Positions 1 through 12,295 are shown, numbered from the stretch's first letter. The stretch: 64,000 nt of DNA from Blasia pusilla (GCA_050084515.1 CM114273.1:37634001-37698000); one strand, 5' to 3'. Program-made: numbers and translations. The notes: generated by a model from the sequence alone, not told the origin.

Positions 1-324
1 AGTGTCATCTTTTACATTTGTTGGACAAAACTGAGCCCACAAAATTAGTGGCCGCAGGTCAAAGCAACAGTTATGTTGAATCTCCTATTAATGTACACTA
101 GGTCCACTTGATACAGTCCTCCAAACTTTGCAAGAATAAAACTCAGCAGGCAAATTTACAAGGACACCTTAAAAGGGCCACAACATCTACTTGAAAAGCT
201 TAAGCACGAGAAGCTAGCTTGGCAATTGCTTCACACATTCTTATGAAAAAAGCATCCTTGACCCACTAGTTCCAAGCAGTATGCCAAACATTTTTGGCCC
301 CGCGGCCTCAAGGACTCTGACTGG
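1..324 (-). other. 3' untranslated/flanking region of the ZMAT2 homologue
   Basis: This lies downstream of the stop codon of the minus-strand ZMAT2 gene. It is AT-rich and no open frame or other gene is seen. It probably holds the 3' UTR; the poly(A) site cannot be placed. Confidence 0.5.
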
Positions 325-3300
325 TTACTTCTTTGACGAGCCAAAACCACCGAAGCCCATCATTGCAGCCATTTCTGCATCAATATCATCAGCACCGTCT
401 TCACCTGGTAGTTTCTCCCTCTGCATAGTACAACTACATTTTATAAGGAGCTAGAACAATAGCCCCAAGTTTGAACTAATCAAAATAAGAGGAAGTTCCC
501 TTGCACGAACTATTTCCTTGAAAATTGATTTCTAGAGCCACTAGTACTTCATCATGTCAACCATTAAAGCAATTACTTTTCTGCACATGGTATTCCTTTA
601 AGACTGGCATCAAGTTGTGAGGCGCCATTACTCAATAGGACTACACCTGATCTATGACAAATACCACAGACTATTATTCATGTAACACTTTTATCAATAA
701 AACAATAACATGCCCATGTCACACCCCCACCTTGATCAAACAACTGCTTTCAATTCCTCTCTGTGGATGTCTGGTATTAATAGACAGCCTGCCAGTACAT
801 TTCTCAAAATGACCGCATGAAGGAAGATCCACACAGACCCTTTAGGCTATTCAGAGAGTTAACTTACCTTCTTTTCCTTTTTCTTTTCTCGTCTCTGTTT
901 CTTTCTTTCCTCTTCTTCTTGCTGCTGTTTCAGTACTCTCATATCCAGATCTGCCAACACATCCAAGCATGCTTCCAGTGACCATTAAATACTCCTTGTA
1001 CTTCCAAAGCAGAAACTATGTTCATATTTTCATGCCACACAACTTGACAACATTTGAACCAGCAATATCCACAAACTCCAAGGTAGTAAAAGGAGCTCCT
1101 TCCTCCCAACCATGTTCAGTGAACCCTGTTGAATCTTTTTTTCTCTTGAGAATGTCAAAACGATCTTGAACCTGCAAGCCAAGAACAAAAATTGTGTCAG
1201 TACCAAATAATCCATGATGACAACAAAGCTCTAAATGCCACCCAGAGGAAATGACTCCATCATCAACAATTTCAATTGCACAACGAGACTACAAGGAGAT
1301 TAAAATGAAGCTTAATTGATGGAGTGCGGTAAAGCATACTTGTTCACATGGCTTCTGTGTTTCAATTTCCCAACCAAGTACAGGTAAGCTAAAACTTCCT
1401 CCTCTCTTACGAAATGACTCAGAATCATAAGACTACACAGTTTAAGAGAAGGTTAATGGGTTCTACTAAGAGACACAAAACTACAGCTCAGTGGTTACTT
1501 TCAGATCCGTGGCCAGTGAAAGAGGAATCTGAGTCCAAAACACTCTATGATACCAAGAGCTACAACATGTAAGTCACACAAGCATAAAGCCTAAGGCCAG
1601 ATGATGAATTCCTCAAATGTATCTAAGACCATACCTGCTGCAACGTGGCCCTCTCTACTCGCATGGACATGCCCAGCGCTCTTTGATCTGTCCACATTAC
1701 CATACATTTCAAGGAATGTGATCTTCTGAGAGTTTAAGCCATTGGCAGAAACAGCACTTCATGGAAACTGAAACTAGAAGATAGTGAAGGCTGAAGCTTC
1801 AATGACTATGAAAAGCATTCAAACAGGACATAACATTTTATTTGAGGAATACAAAGAGATAGGAAGAAGAAATTTCAAGTTCTTTCCGCATACAAATATC
1901 TATGGACTTTGTTGTTAACTGGTTGGTGCTTATCCGAGGGATATCTGTTTTCTTCTTCTCACCATTAGAATCAAGAGAAAACGCTTGATGGAAAATAGAA
2001 TCAATAGAAAGACCTTCCACTACTGCGATTTGAACATGTAGGATTACCCTAAAGAGATCAAAAACACATTCATAGGAGGAAGAGAGGAATCAAAGAACTT
2101 ACGTTTCTTGCCATTGATGTGATCCAAATAGTTGGCAGAATCCTTGACGACACATTCACATACGCTACAAAAATACCCAGCCTGCCAAATTAAATAACAA
2201 ACAAGCAATTAGGATTAACAAAAGTTTATTGTTGATGTCATTCCATACCAAACCAGTCCATCAATGTGAAGGTATTTACATTCAGTTGCACTCACAAACT
2301 AAGCACATACCTGTTGGCTTAGCGGGGCGACCTGAGTGACCACCTGCAGGTATTCAGATATAGGAAAAATAGTAAGGTATCGTGAGCTCGCCCTCACAAT
2401 CTTCTGTGCCAAACATACCCATAAAACACCTACGGAATTCAACTTAGTCTCCTGCCAGAGTTTCCCATTTGTTTGTTTCTTTCATTGACACGAGTTAGCA
2501 GCTGAATCCATTTACATCATGGGCATTGGTGCAAACAAGCCACAAAAGTCCGATGGAGAGCTACGTCAGAAGGAAACCTATAGTTCTAGAAACAGACGTG
2601 TGAACACCATGGAGAGGTTCAAGTCTGATACAATCTAATAATACTCACTTCCACAAGCAAAACAAACTTCAGCACATAAAACAAGAAATCTCTAGGAGCA
2701 TTCTTCTGTTGGAGGGTGTGAGTGGAACAAACCTGAGTTTTTCCCAAACGGGAAGTCAGATCGACCTCATAGTCTCGGTGCTTCAGGGGCTTTCTTTGGA
2801 CAGGAGGACCCCTTGCTGCGTATTCACCAACCAGAAAGCCTGTTAGTTGTGCTCATTCGTCACGTCATTCACCTAAACTCTGCATCTTGCGCAGCCACGA
2901 AGGACCTGTCCTCGATAACCACAAAATCGATTCTCTATGTTCGCAAGTGAACGGGACACTGAAACACAGATTTTCTCAAATGGAAATCACCTTTTGGGCC
3001 ATATCTCTCCTCGTCCAATTCCTGTTACAGACGCTCACGCAACCACCGAGGCAGTTAAGAGGGAGAAGTAACATACGAGCCACCCGGAAATACACTACAT
3101 GTCATATGTCGCAGGTGGCCGATCGACTTTTAACGGAAAGAAAAAGAAAGTACAAAATACGGAAAATCGAAATAGCATTTTACCCGCTGTTCAGCATCGC
3201 GCACGCGTTCAATGTACTCCTCTCTATTCCATTTTCTGCGAAAGGTGTTATCAACGCTACTGTTCTGCCCCCACACATACGCACAACAACAACAAAGTTT

Positions 3301-3473
3301 TAACGACCACATTCTCGCCCGAATTGCTATAATAGATTCAATTCCGAACGGCCGTAATCAAAACTCAATTCCCAACGCGATCAATCCCACTGACGACAAC
3401 ACAATGAGGGCAGTATGTTCACAGAGCTCACCGGCGGCTTCTCCACTTTTACACCGTGCTCCTTTTCTGCCAT
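325..3473 (-). CDS. ZMAT2: Zinc finger matrin-type protein 2 / SNU23 homologue (tri-snRNP spliceosome component), 10 coding exons
   Basis: Product is the U1-type C2H2 zinc-finger protein of the U4/U6.U5 tri-snRNP, which acts in the nucleus in spliceosome activation. I built the exons by eye from GT/AG borders and phase: 3473-3432, 3264-3184, 3021-2991, 2815-2733, 2343-2311, 2181-2103, 1687-1635, 1171-1111, 950-868, 420-325. They sum to 213 codons with no stop and every phase fits; the 31-nt third exon is needed to keep frame. Family landmarks: an N-terminal VDNTFRRKW block, [16 protein letters not shown], the finger [17 protein letters not shown] followed by INGKKH, then [10 protein letters not shown], a charged Lys/Glu coiled stretch, and the C-terminal tail [16 protein letters not shown] that is typical of the family. 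Human ZMAT2 is about 200 residues, so the length is right. The gene looks intact and is probably functional. Start chosen because it is the only in-frame ATG before the first donor. Confidence 0.9.
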
Positions 3474-4858
3474 AGTATCCAAACCCTACGAGCCTGCTAC
3501 CATGACATTCGATCAAGGTATCTTCAATGCAGGAAGATCACTTCTCTAAAGTTTTTAATTAAAGGAAAATACACATCAGAGTGAGGCAACCTTCTCCGAA
3601 TCCACGGTCCGCTATACCTGGTCCACCGGTAAAATCCAAATGCATTACGAAAAACTACACAATCTATGCGGCGGACTACACCAGAGCTCCATATCCAGGC
3701 GGTGAATAGTGATCCACATCACAGTTTCGATACTGTGAACCGAGTGCAGGAATGGAGACCACCGGCCCTATCGGAAGCAATCCTGCACGCACACACTACT
3801 CATGGGTTTCAACCTCTCTCCGGGCGCCCGGTGACCATCACCGGTATTTCCAGGTACACCGAATTTGAATGTGCCGACCCGCGATAATGTATGGTGACCC
3901 CCCAACGCATTAGGACATCTCCAGCGAAGACTTCCGCAGGGTTTTACAAGTAATCTATCATCATAGTAGGGCGTCTCATACTTCACGTCTTCGAGTTGTT
4001 TTACATCAAATAGGGACGACCTCTATATTACAAGAGGACGGGGTTTTGGAAAGTCTTATGGTGTTGACAAGTTTTCTAAGCCTCCAAGAGCATTTAACTA
4101 AGTGATAACAAAAAGAAGTAAGGGTACGGAGGGTTTTTTCACCCGTGCGTCGTGCGGGCATAATGCTAGTTTACTTTAAAAGAAGTTGAATTCAACAGTT
4201 TAGAGTACTTCTAGTGCCCTTGCGATGCTAGGATTAAAAATAGCATATAAGCTTTGATGATGTTCAAATTTTAAAATGCCTCTAGTCTTTATTTCTCTTA
4301 TTGTCTCTTTTTAATTGAATTCTCTCTCTTAAAGTGACATACGCCAACACCATAAGTACCCTTAGAGGACAGGTGTCAACACCATAAGAACCTTTGGAGG
4401 ACATGAGGGTTTCCACTAATCCCATCTTTTTCTATTTACATAGATTTCGAATTACCCATCCAAAGTGTACAATTGAATTGAGCGATCCTATTGTCTTAGA
4501 CAGCGAACGATTATATTGGCTAAAAAGGACATGTGTCAAGAGGAGAGGTTATCTCAAAATGAAGAGACACTCTCCAAAAATAATATAGATGTGCGACTTA
4601 AATAGACAACGAGTGGGCTTGGACTTCGGGTCATAAGAGGTGTGCTTCGACCTCTAGCGGTACCCTGCACACGATAACAAAATTTGACCATAAAGAAAGT
4701 AATGGATTCGGATCCTATGGCCTATTTTTTAGACGTTCTACTATTCTTGATGTTAACTCATTTTGAGAAGCTCTCCATGAGCACCATCGGTGAAGCAATG
4801 TTTGATTTTATCTTATCCTAAGCTAAGAGCTAGTGTGCGGCCTTAAAGAGATGAAGTA
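3474..4858. other. Intergenic: upstream region of ZMAT2, then unassigned sequence
   Basis: The part next to 3473 should contain the ZMAT2 promoter and 5' UTR, but no clear TATA box is visible. The rest (about 3600-4858) has only short frames and no recognisable domain. It ends where gypsy-MT RNase H sequence begins. Confidence 0.4.
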
Positions 4859-5536
4859 AGCATGCATCTTATAAACTGCAAGAAAGGCATATCAACGGTT
4901 GATGGAGTTTGACAAGCTTACATTGAAGCTTGCCAGATGGGCTCTCTTGTTGCAGGAATATGATTTTCAGGTTGTGCATTGCCGAGGACATCAGAACGAG
5001 GATATAGACGAGTTGAGCTATAATCCATCCACGAGCCTAAGTGATGCGATTGGATCTAAGTAGCATGGTGAGAGTGATAAGGAGATGGTGTCAAGTTTGC
5101 ATGCAACTTCCTACTTGTGTTTGTTGCCTATGTTAGGTAAGCATGAGGCATCCACTCTCGAAGGGAGGTTGTATGGTGAGTCCTCATATCCGAATGCTAA
5201 TGAGGAGTCGACAGGGACTTGAGACATCCACGATGATGAGATAGTCTTGGATTACCTGCGCATTGGTATCTTAGCGAGCACGGTGGGTGCTAGAGGATGG
5301 GATCTAGTCCTACAACGAGCTAGGATGTTCAAGTGGGAGGGGACGCATGTGCTTCAAGTTTGGGAGGATAGACGATTGCGGATCGATGGTTTCGAATCCT
5401 TTGTAACGACCACGAGTCGTGAGACATGATCACAAAGAGTTGGATTGTTTTGGAGTCTAGCGTACGTATATCTTACAATTCAGTATTAGTGGCATGGTAC
5501 GCAGATTGATGTTGACTAGTTTGTAGCTAGATGCAT
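4859..5536 (+). pseudogene. Gypsy-MT copy 1: RNase H end and integrase zinc domain remnant
   Basis: Translation reads as the end of a Ty3/gypsy RNase H (DKLTLKLARWALLLQEYDFQ, then VVH) followed by the family's integrase N-terminal region (WEGTHVLQVWEDRRLR) and a decayed HHCC zinc domain around 5450-5535. The same blocks in the same order occur at 61380-61980 and, on the minus strand, at 45200-44600. Stops interrupt the frame. The fragment ends abruptly at about 5537, where protease sequence starts, so the order integrase-then-protease is wrong for a single element. Confidence 0.75.
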
Positions 5537-6228
5537 TGTATGTTGAAGGGTGCGGGCATCGTTGATGTTGGGGAAAGCGTCATTCAGAGGATTGGGCTTG
5601 ACGAGAGCCGATGTGGAGCGTTGTCCATTCCGGATACAAACATCCTTGGGTGGAACGAGTACCATACAGTATATCACCCGACAGGAGGTCATGGTGGGGA
5701 TTTGCCCAGGACATCCTACAGATAAGTCTGTGGTGCGAGCCAAGGCAATAGTGACAGATGTAGAGTCCTACGACGTTTTGGTTGGTGGAGTAGTGTTATA
5801 CTCGATGGGGTTTTCCCATTATGGCAATTAGGTGATGGGTGCCTTAGCTCATTACCCGTTCGATTCACAGGTGCAGTGATTGAGAGACGGCCAGAAGATA
5901 TGGCGACCTTAGCAACATTTAGCAGTGCTATCACTTGGCCTAGTGATTTGATTGAGGGACATGTCCATACAGAGGATATTCCCGTTCTTGACATTTCTAT
6001 GTAGAGGAGTGTCATGGTAGTTGCATTAGTCCGTTGAGGAGAGGTGCCGCTTTGGGGTTCGATTGAGGAGCTTTGACGCTTAGCCACTGAGCATGTGCAT
6101 ACCGCGTGGAGCGAGACATTTGCACCAGAGTGTGACGGATCAGAGGAATCCCAAGTAGGCAGGAGTGTAGCTATTACCCCTTTGGACACCATCCCGATGG
6201 TGTGGTGCATCCTAGAGGAGGGTATTCG
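5537..6228 (+). pseudogene. Gypsy-MT copy 1: aspartic protease and linker remnant
   Basis: Matches the protease region at 48319-47573 (-): LMLGKASFRGLGL, RCPFRIQTSLGG and SYDVLVGGVVLYSMGF are all recognisable. The catalytic DSGA that should precede LMLGKA is decayed. The linker between protease and methyltransferase follows, up to the conserved tryptophan just before the methyltransferase. Several frameshifts and stops; non-functional. Confidence 0.75.
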
Positions 6229-6421
6229 GGTGTTGGATCTCTTTGGAGGGATCAACACTGGGTTAACTACTGTTTTGTAGGTAGGAGTACGCGTGCAACA
6301 TTATCTCTATGTGGAGATTGATGATGTTACAAGGCGCGCTTCGCTTCACCATGTGGCGCAGTTACGCCTCCATTTTCCTGAGTTATTGTCTGCGTCCATT
6401 GTCCAGGGATACCAGAGTTCC
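6229..6421 (+). pseudogene. Gypsy-MT copy 1: first third of the DNA methyltransferase, truncated
   Basis: Starts at motif I (VLDLFGGINTG, the SAM-binding loop; compare DLFxGxxTG in DNMT3-type enzymes) and runs through VQHYLYVEIDDVTRRA and LRLHFPELL to the YQSS segment. It has a stop after motif I and is cut at about 6421. There it abuts minus-strand copia RNase H with no LTR, so a deletion or rearrangement joined the two. Motif IV and later motifs are absent. Confidence 0.8.
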
Positions 6422-7510
6422 AGATGTGGAGTGTTGATAAGACACGCTTCTTGCCCAATCAACAATTGTGAATCCTTGTAATTGTAAACTCGAAGAAGTT
6501 TCAAATTGAAGCCCGAATTGAACAAAAAAATTCACGTACCGCATAATCCTCCTCATACCATCAAGGTGAGGTTTTCGAGTTGCTTGCAAAAATTGGCTCA
6601 CTAGGCCAAATGCATAGCTCAAATCTGGCCCGATTATAGTCAGATAGATCAAACTTCGAACCATCCGCCTATATATATTAGAACTAGCAAGCAACTCTCC
6701 TTCATACATTCTTAGCTTCACACTCTAGTCTAACCGGTGTAGAGATTGGCTTACAAGCCGTCATACCATATTTTGAAAGCATGTGAAGAGCACGTTGTCG
6801 TTGTAATAGCCACATACTCTCTCCAACTTTGATGAACTCAACACTAAGGAAGTACTTGAGTTCTCCCAAGTCCTTCATATGAAATTATGCCTGTAACTTT
6901 AACTTGACTAGTTGTACCATATCCTCATTACTCCCAATAATCAAGAGGTCTTCAACATAAAATACAATGATAACCGTATGATCTTGTCCTCTCAAGACAT
7001 GTAACAAGGAGTCATAATCACAAACCCTAAAACCCAACTCTTGTAGGATGTATGTAATCTTGTCATACCAAACTCTTTGAGCTTGTTTGAGCCCGTATAG
7101 AGCTTTCTTCAACCTGCATACGCGAAATGGAAACTTGGGATGCTCATATTCAAGTGGTTGAGTCATATATACCTTCTCATATAGATCTTCATTCAAGAAG
7201 GCATTATTGATGTCCATGTGATATAATCTTCACTTCTTACTTATTACAATTGCAACCAATATTCTCGTAGTCGCCATCTTTGCAACAGGGCTAAAAGTTT
7301 CCTCGTAATTGATGCCATATTGTTGTGCATAGTCCTTAGCCATAAATCTGGCTTTGTATCTGTTAACTATAGCAGCTTGATTACGTTTGATTTTGCAACC
7401 AATAGCTTCCTTACTAGAAGATATATCAACAAGATCCTAGGTTTGTTGGTGTCTTAATGCATCAAGCTCTTCCTCCATAGCTTCAATCCATTCGACTTTA
7501 CTTGCAACTT
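6422..7510 (-). pseudogene. Copia A reverse transcriptase and RNase H (truncated)
   Basis: RT blocks are clear: YEETFSPVAKM, MDINNAFLNEDLYEKVYM, KALYGLKQAQRVWY. The catalytic box reads FYVEDLLIIG, so the usual YVDD has Glu for the first Asp. Stops and frameshifts occur. RNase H begins with the FTIVDWARS block (usually FxDADWA) and is cut off at its STSG motif at 6422. Copia B has the homologous segment complete. Confidence 0.85.
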
Positions 7511-8265
7511 CTTTAAAAAAACTCCGTTCTTATTCTTGAAGGATAGTTATTATATATGCATGATGTATCGCAAGGAAACCTTCATTTATGAATCTATGAA
7601 CAAGATGTGTGTCTCTACTTGATCTACAAAGTTGTTTTTCATAGATAGATGCCTCTAACACCTGACTCGAGCTTTGACTAGTGTCAATAGACTGAATAGG
7701 TAGTCTTCCCGTCCATGGACTCAAAGACTTAACTGACGAATCTATGACCTCTCATAATCTTACAATAGTACTTGGGGAATTTCTAGGCAATGTATATTGG
7801 TTTATAGTCATATTCTCCCCCTCAACATACAAGTTTATAGGTGAAATAGGCTCAGATGGAGCATACCATGACTTTAGCTCATCAAAGATAACATCGCGAC
7901 TAATAATAATTTGCCTAGAGGATGGAATGTAGCACTTATACCCCTTAGTTCCATCAGCGTAGCCAATGAAAACACATGTTTTAGATTTGGGGTCTAATTT
8001 CTGACGTATTTCGAAAGGAATATGAGCATAACAAATACAACCAAATACTTTTAGAAAGGAAAAATCACGTTTACTTCTTGTGAAGACTTTGAATTGAGTT
8101 TTATCATGAACTCTTGCTGTTGGAGTTTGATTGATTTAGAAGACTACACACGCTATAGCCTTTGCCCAATACACCTTATGCATATTCTTCTCATTCAACA
8201 TAGCTCGTGTCGCCTCAACAATATGTCGATTCTTTCTCTTAGCCAATCTATTTTGTTGTGGAATG
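7511..8265 (-). pseudogene. Copia A integrase, C-terminal half
   Basis: Begins inside the TPQQNxxAKRKNRHIVEATRA region just downstream of the integrase catalytic core and continues through the region linking integrase to RT. Stops and frameshifts throughout. The 5' side of the same codon block lies at 13335, separated by the nested gypsy-MT copy E. Confidence 0.75.
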
Positions 8266-8778
8266 TGTCACGACTATTAAGATAGATCAGTAGGATCTAG
8301 CATACCGTCTTCACAAGTAATGGAGGACATGCCCAAGAGGTCGAGAATGACCTATTGAGGCTCCGGGAACCTGAGAGAGCAGGTTTTCCCTTCGTTTCGG
8401 CTCATTTAGAGCCATATTGAGAAACTTCCTATTTTAGGTAAGTACCATTTTAAGTATATGATTGACTTTGTATTTTTGGTAAGTGGCCCTTCACCTCCTA
8501 CATCAGGTCAAGAGCCAAGGAGGTGACTTGCAAGCATAGGTTATCATGGAGAGAGCTTGGGAGAGGGGAGGGTATACCTCAAGGAGAGAGAACTTAAGAG
8601 CTCATTCTCTCTTTGTTGAAACTCTTGGCATGAGGCGGTGGAGCTATGGTCCCTTGTCTTGTGAGTGCAACCCAAGCCTCTCATTAGGAGAGTGGGTTTG
8701 GTTTGACATGAGAGAGAGTGCACACCTTTGAGAGCTATGGTGTGAGATGGTGTAGAGAGAGATTGGATTTTACTTAAC
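8266..8778 (+). repeat. Gypsy-MT copy E: left terminal block A1 (about 513 bp)
   Basis: Very similar along its length to 12696-13207 and to 63417-63928. It carries landmarks such as TCATTTAGAGCCATATTGAG and TCAAGAGCCAAGGAGGTGAC. It is not followed by block B, unlike the copies at the right ends. Confidence 0.85.
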
Positions 8779-10086
8779 AAAGAGAGAATGAGATAGTGAG
8801 AGAGCTTTATGGGTGAGCTCGCTAGTCACTCGCTGTTTTTGCAGGTTGGGGACCGTGTTCTCCGTTCAGCAGCTCATGGGAGTGCTCACCGGGGCAAGGG
8901 TTGCTTTGATTGTTCTTTGCATTTGCCGATTTTTCGTGTGGAAGAGTGGCGCGCGGAAGCACTGCCCAATTTCTGATAGGGATTGATTATGGGGGCGGGT
9001 TGCCCCATGCTGGTGCTCTCGGAAGCACCATGTAGCTTGCTGATTTGTATTTTTATAGGTTTTACATTTTGTTGGTAGAAATTAGCGCGCAGGCGTTGCC
9101 AAATTTTGTGTAGAAGAAAGAGAAATTGGGCTTTAGGATAGTCCCCGATGGGATAAACGTCGGCGGCGGCGGTCGCCATCATAGTCACCGTCACGGTCAA
9201 CGGTCAACCGCCACCGTCAACGGTCCACCGTCCACTGGCCACTGTCGGCCGTTGCCGTTGCCCAACGTTTCTCAGAGCTGCATTCGGCCGTTTTCCACCC
9301 TTTGGTTGCCATTTCCGCCATTGCGAAGTGGAGGGTCTTCCACGACCACTGATGATTTTCTGACTTGCGCCGCTACCACGTACTTTTGTTTGGCTGTCAC
9401 CGTCATCGAAGTTTCGTCATCAACTAGTGATGGTAGATGACCTCCGCTTATGGTGTTTGAGTTTTTATTTCATGGTGCTATGTTGTAATTGGTGGCCGCT
9501 CGACGACGATCCAGTACCGTGTCGTGACGCCCATAGCCGCAACGCGCTGCCGATTGCCGCACCGTGCCGCTCGTGGCCGCATGGCACTGTCTTGATCGCG
9601 TAGCCGCACCATCAATTTGGAGCATAGTGTGGGTTTATTGTTGATTGAGGAGGGTATGCCACCGAGTGCCGCATCCAACCATCGAGGGCGGTATTGTTTG
9701 TAGCCGTTCCATGCGGCCTGCAACGCCGCACTGTTCCGTTAGAACCGCACTGTCCATCAAGGAGTTTTAAGCAGTGTCAATACGGGAGGAGTATGACTTG
9801 CTGATTGGAGGAGTTGTCTCCACGACCAAGTTGGGGTCGAGATTTGCAATTGATGAGGAGCGACATTGATATGTGTTCAGGTTACCCATTCTGGTCCCTT
9901 ACCCTGCACGTGTGAGGAATTATGGGATTTGGGTAGTTTATTTGGGGATATTGCGTGTGTGGATGTTGAGGGCATCATTTATGTATGTGGTTTAGGGGCA
10001 TAGATCTGTGTGGGATTTCCGAAGTTGAGGGTAGGTTTTCGATGAGATGATAGCCTGGTCGATTTGCCGCACGTTACACGTCTCGG
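8779..10086 (+). pseudogene. Gypsy-MT copy E: 5' internal region with protease trace
   Basis: Leader and gag-position sequence with no convincing gag domain. The part around 9125-9720 is GC-rich with CCGCCGT/CCGTCAACGG-type short repeats. Around 9780-9870 the reading EEYDLLIGGVV resembles the SYDVLVGGAV block of the family protease. Much decayed; the assignment of the rest rests on position between block A1 and element F. Confidence 0.45.
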
Positions 10087-11102
10087 TGTCACGACCCTCA
10101 TAACCAAACAACACCAAATACGCGCCAAGCGAAACATCAGAACTCAAAGGAACTCACGCCGCGAGGTTTGCGCTTTGGAGAGGCGTTTGGAAGAGTCTCT
10201 TGGAAAAGTCTAAGAGACGAAACGCGGAACAGAGTTGTGCGTTTCATGCGTTAGTGGTCGCGACCAGGAAACCTAGACCAAACGCGAGCCGAGACTTGAG
10301 ATGAGTTGAGTCTTGGAGGTTGGTTGCCAAAGAGGTGAGAACCAGTTTGGAACACGGCTAGCGTTTGGGAGAATCTGACTGTGTTTAGGACCATAACGTT
10401 GAGCTCCAAGATGCTTTCGGGACAAGTAAGGGCGCGTTGGAAAGCTGATCTTGAGACGCTTCCAACGCATTAAAGATCTCAGCAAACGCATAAGTACATG
10501 TTGAGATATTGGCCGAAAACGATTCAGAGAGCAATCGGGTTGAGGGCCAATTGAGGCCCGGTGTCTTTCCTAAATGTAGGGGCCCCGGAGATCCCAGAAG
10601 TACTTGTAAGGGGAGTACCTTCTCCGAGATGTCTCGGGAAACGAAACCCCACTTTGGCGCCAAACGGCGTTTGAGGCACGGGATGGAACGGGGTTTGGCG
10701 CGAAACCCGAAACCCAAACCTGATCCAAGGAGTGGACTTTGTACGCCACACTTGGATTCCAACCGAGATTCACCGTGCGAGTCTTGGTGAGGAACTCATT
10801 GGATGTTCATCGGACGATTGGAGGCGCTAGGCACGAACGCGCGTTTCAGTTCCCTGAACCGACGAGAAAGTCTGTCCCAAGTCTTTCGAGACTTGCCCGT
10901 GTTGGAAACCGCCAAACTAGGAAGGTTGAGCTTGAAGAGAGAGTCCGAGACGAGAACTCGGAAAGTAATCCCGCTGATTGATCCAAGTCCCGGCTAACCA
11001 AAGTGCGTGTTTGGATGCAGATCAGCGTTGAGAGCGTGACCTACTGAACGCACGCTTCCACAACAAACAAGATTAACGTTCAAGGAGAGTAGGCGCACGA
11101 CA
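10087..11102 (+). repeat. 5' LTR of gypsy element F
   Basis: Begins TGTCACGACCC and ends CGCACGACA, immediately followed (2 nt) by a primer-binding site. The left boundary is inferred from the TG start; no second copy is present in the window to confirm it. Confidence 0.65.
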
Positions 11103-11104
11103 AG

Positions 11105-11116
11105 TGGTATCAGAGC
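11105..11116 (+). other. Primer-binding site of element F (tRNA-Met type)
   Basis: TGGTATCAGAGC is the standard 12-nt site complementary to the 3' end of plant initiator tRNA-Met. It lies 2 nt after the LTR end. Confidence 0.85.
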
Positions 11117-11248
11117 AATTCCTTGATGAGCGTGAACTTGGGGTCGTTGAAGATCTGGACGTTTGGGGAGAACTCAAGGTATCCAGAAGACCGCGACGCC
11201 GAGGAGGAACGCAAGAGGTGAGGAGGAGATCTGAGAAAAGGCGACGAC

Positions 11249-12094
11249 TTGCAAATGGCGACCAAGGGCGAAGAACCGAGGAAACCGCGAGTCAAAGCAA
11301 AGAAGCCAAGAGACGAATCAATGACGGACCGAGAGCCGGAGGTGGAATTTTCGACTCCCGAAGTGCCAAGTCCCAGACATGAGGATGTTCCAACCAAAAA
11401 TCTTTCCGCGGGACCTTCGGGTCCAAACTTAAACGATCCGGCCTTCTATACCCAAATGATGGGATTGATGAAGGTGATGGCGGACGGATGGTGAACAGCA
11501 AGGTGATCTCGAATTCAAGTCAAATGGAGCCTCTAGTTCGGCAAGAAGCTTTGTAAGACTAATTTGCCAATGCCATTCACAGGAATGGGGCGTTCTCGGA
11601 AAGTGAGCAAGTTTCTAACGGAACTCGAACTCTATTTCGAAGCGCAAAAGGCAGATGAACAAGACAAGGTGATCATGAGCGGTCACGTTTCGAAGGATCA
11701 CGCTCTCCATTGGTGGACGGCTCACGCAAAGAACATCTAGGTCATGGGAAAAGCGTTGAGTTGGGAAGATTTCAAGGAGTTGATTGGGAACCGATTCACT
11801 CCGGAACATCAGGAGTACCGCGATGGCATGGAGATGGTGAGGTTGCGCCAGAGTGGATCACTTGGCGCTTATGTGCGAGAGTTTAGTGCGCTCATGAGTG
11901 CACTTTCCACGGATGAACATACTAAAAAGGTGATCTTCCTAAGTGGACTCAAACCGAGTGCCGAGAAGGCTCTCTTTCGTATGCCTCACATCCCAGAGAC
12001 GTGCGCGGACCTCTTGAGACTAGCCGAGCGGATTGGGGACGATGAAGTCCAACACCCGAAACCCTTTGAGACAAAAAGTTTTTCTAAGTTATAG
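11249..12094 (+). pseudogene. Element F gag (Retrotrans_gag domain)
   Basis: Starts at MATKGEEPRKPRV, with a charged N-terminus, then after a frameshift near 11500 the gag core: FLTELELYFEAQKADEQDKV, HALHWWTAHAKN, WEDFKELIGNRFTPEHQEYR, LRQSGSLGAYVREFSALMSA. This is the usual Ty3/gypsy capsid signature. A stop at about 11738 and the frameshift make it non-functional. Confidence 0.85.
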
Positions 12095-12238
12095 AAGAAC
12101 AAAGGGACATCCAAGAGGGTTTGGAATGCAGGTGAGCACCACCACGGAGGATCTCTCGTCCCAGCGGCGAAACGAGTGGAACTCAACGCGAAGCCAAAGG
12201 GGCCGCCGTTTACGAAGTCAACGAATGCCAAAGTGATT

Positions 12239-12280
12239 TGCTACAATTGTGGCGAACCCGGGCATATGGCTAAGGAATGT
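12239..12280 (+). other. Element F gag zinc knuckle
   Basis: CYNCGEPGHMAKEC fits CX2CX4HX4C exactly. It binds retroelement RNA in the nucleocapsid. It is in a different frame from the gag core upstream, after a frameshift near 12095. Confidence 0.9.
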
Positions 12281-12295
12281 GTTAGGCCCAAGGTT

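Larger units (their letters stand above)
10087..12295 (+). mobile_element. Ty3/gypsy element F, 5' part only (LTR, PBS, gag)
   Basis: A different gypsy element from gypsy-MT. It has a 1 kb LTR, a methionine-type primer-binding site, gag and a zinc knuckle. The sequence stops just after the knuckle at about 12295 and passes directly into the PHD tail of gypsy-MT copy E. Its pol and 3' LTR are missing, so a deletion took out its 3' part and most of copy E's pol. Confidence 0.8.

Noticed and set aside
2887-3303. 138-codon plus-strand frame opposite ZMAT2
   Set aside because: Antisense to ZMAT2 introns and exon 2; no domain.
8266-8778. Solo LTR of an ordinary gypsy element
   Set aside because: The partner end at 12580-13334, the 4-bp duplication and restoration of the copia codons show it is the left end of a larger element.
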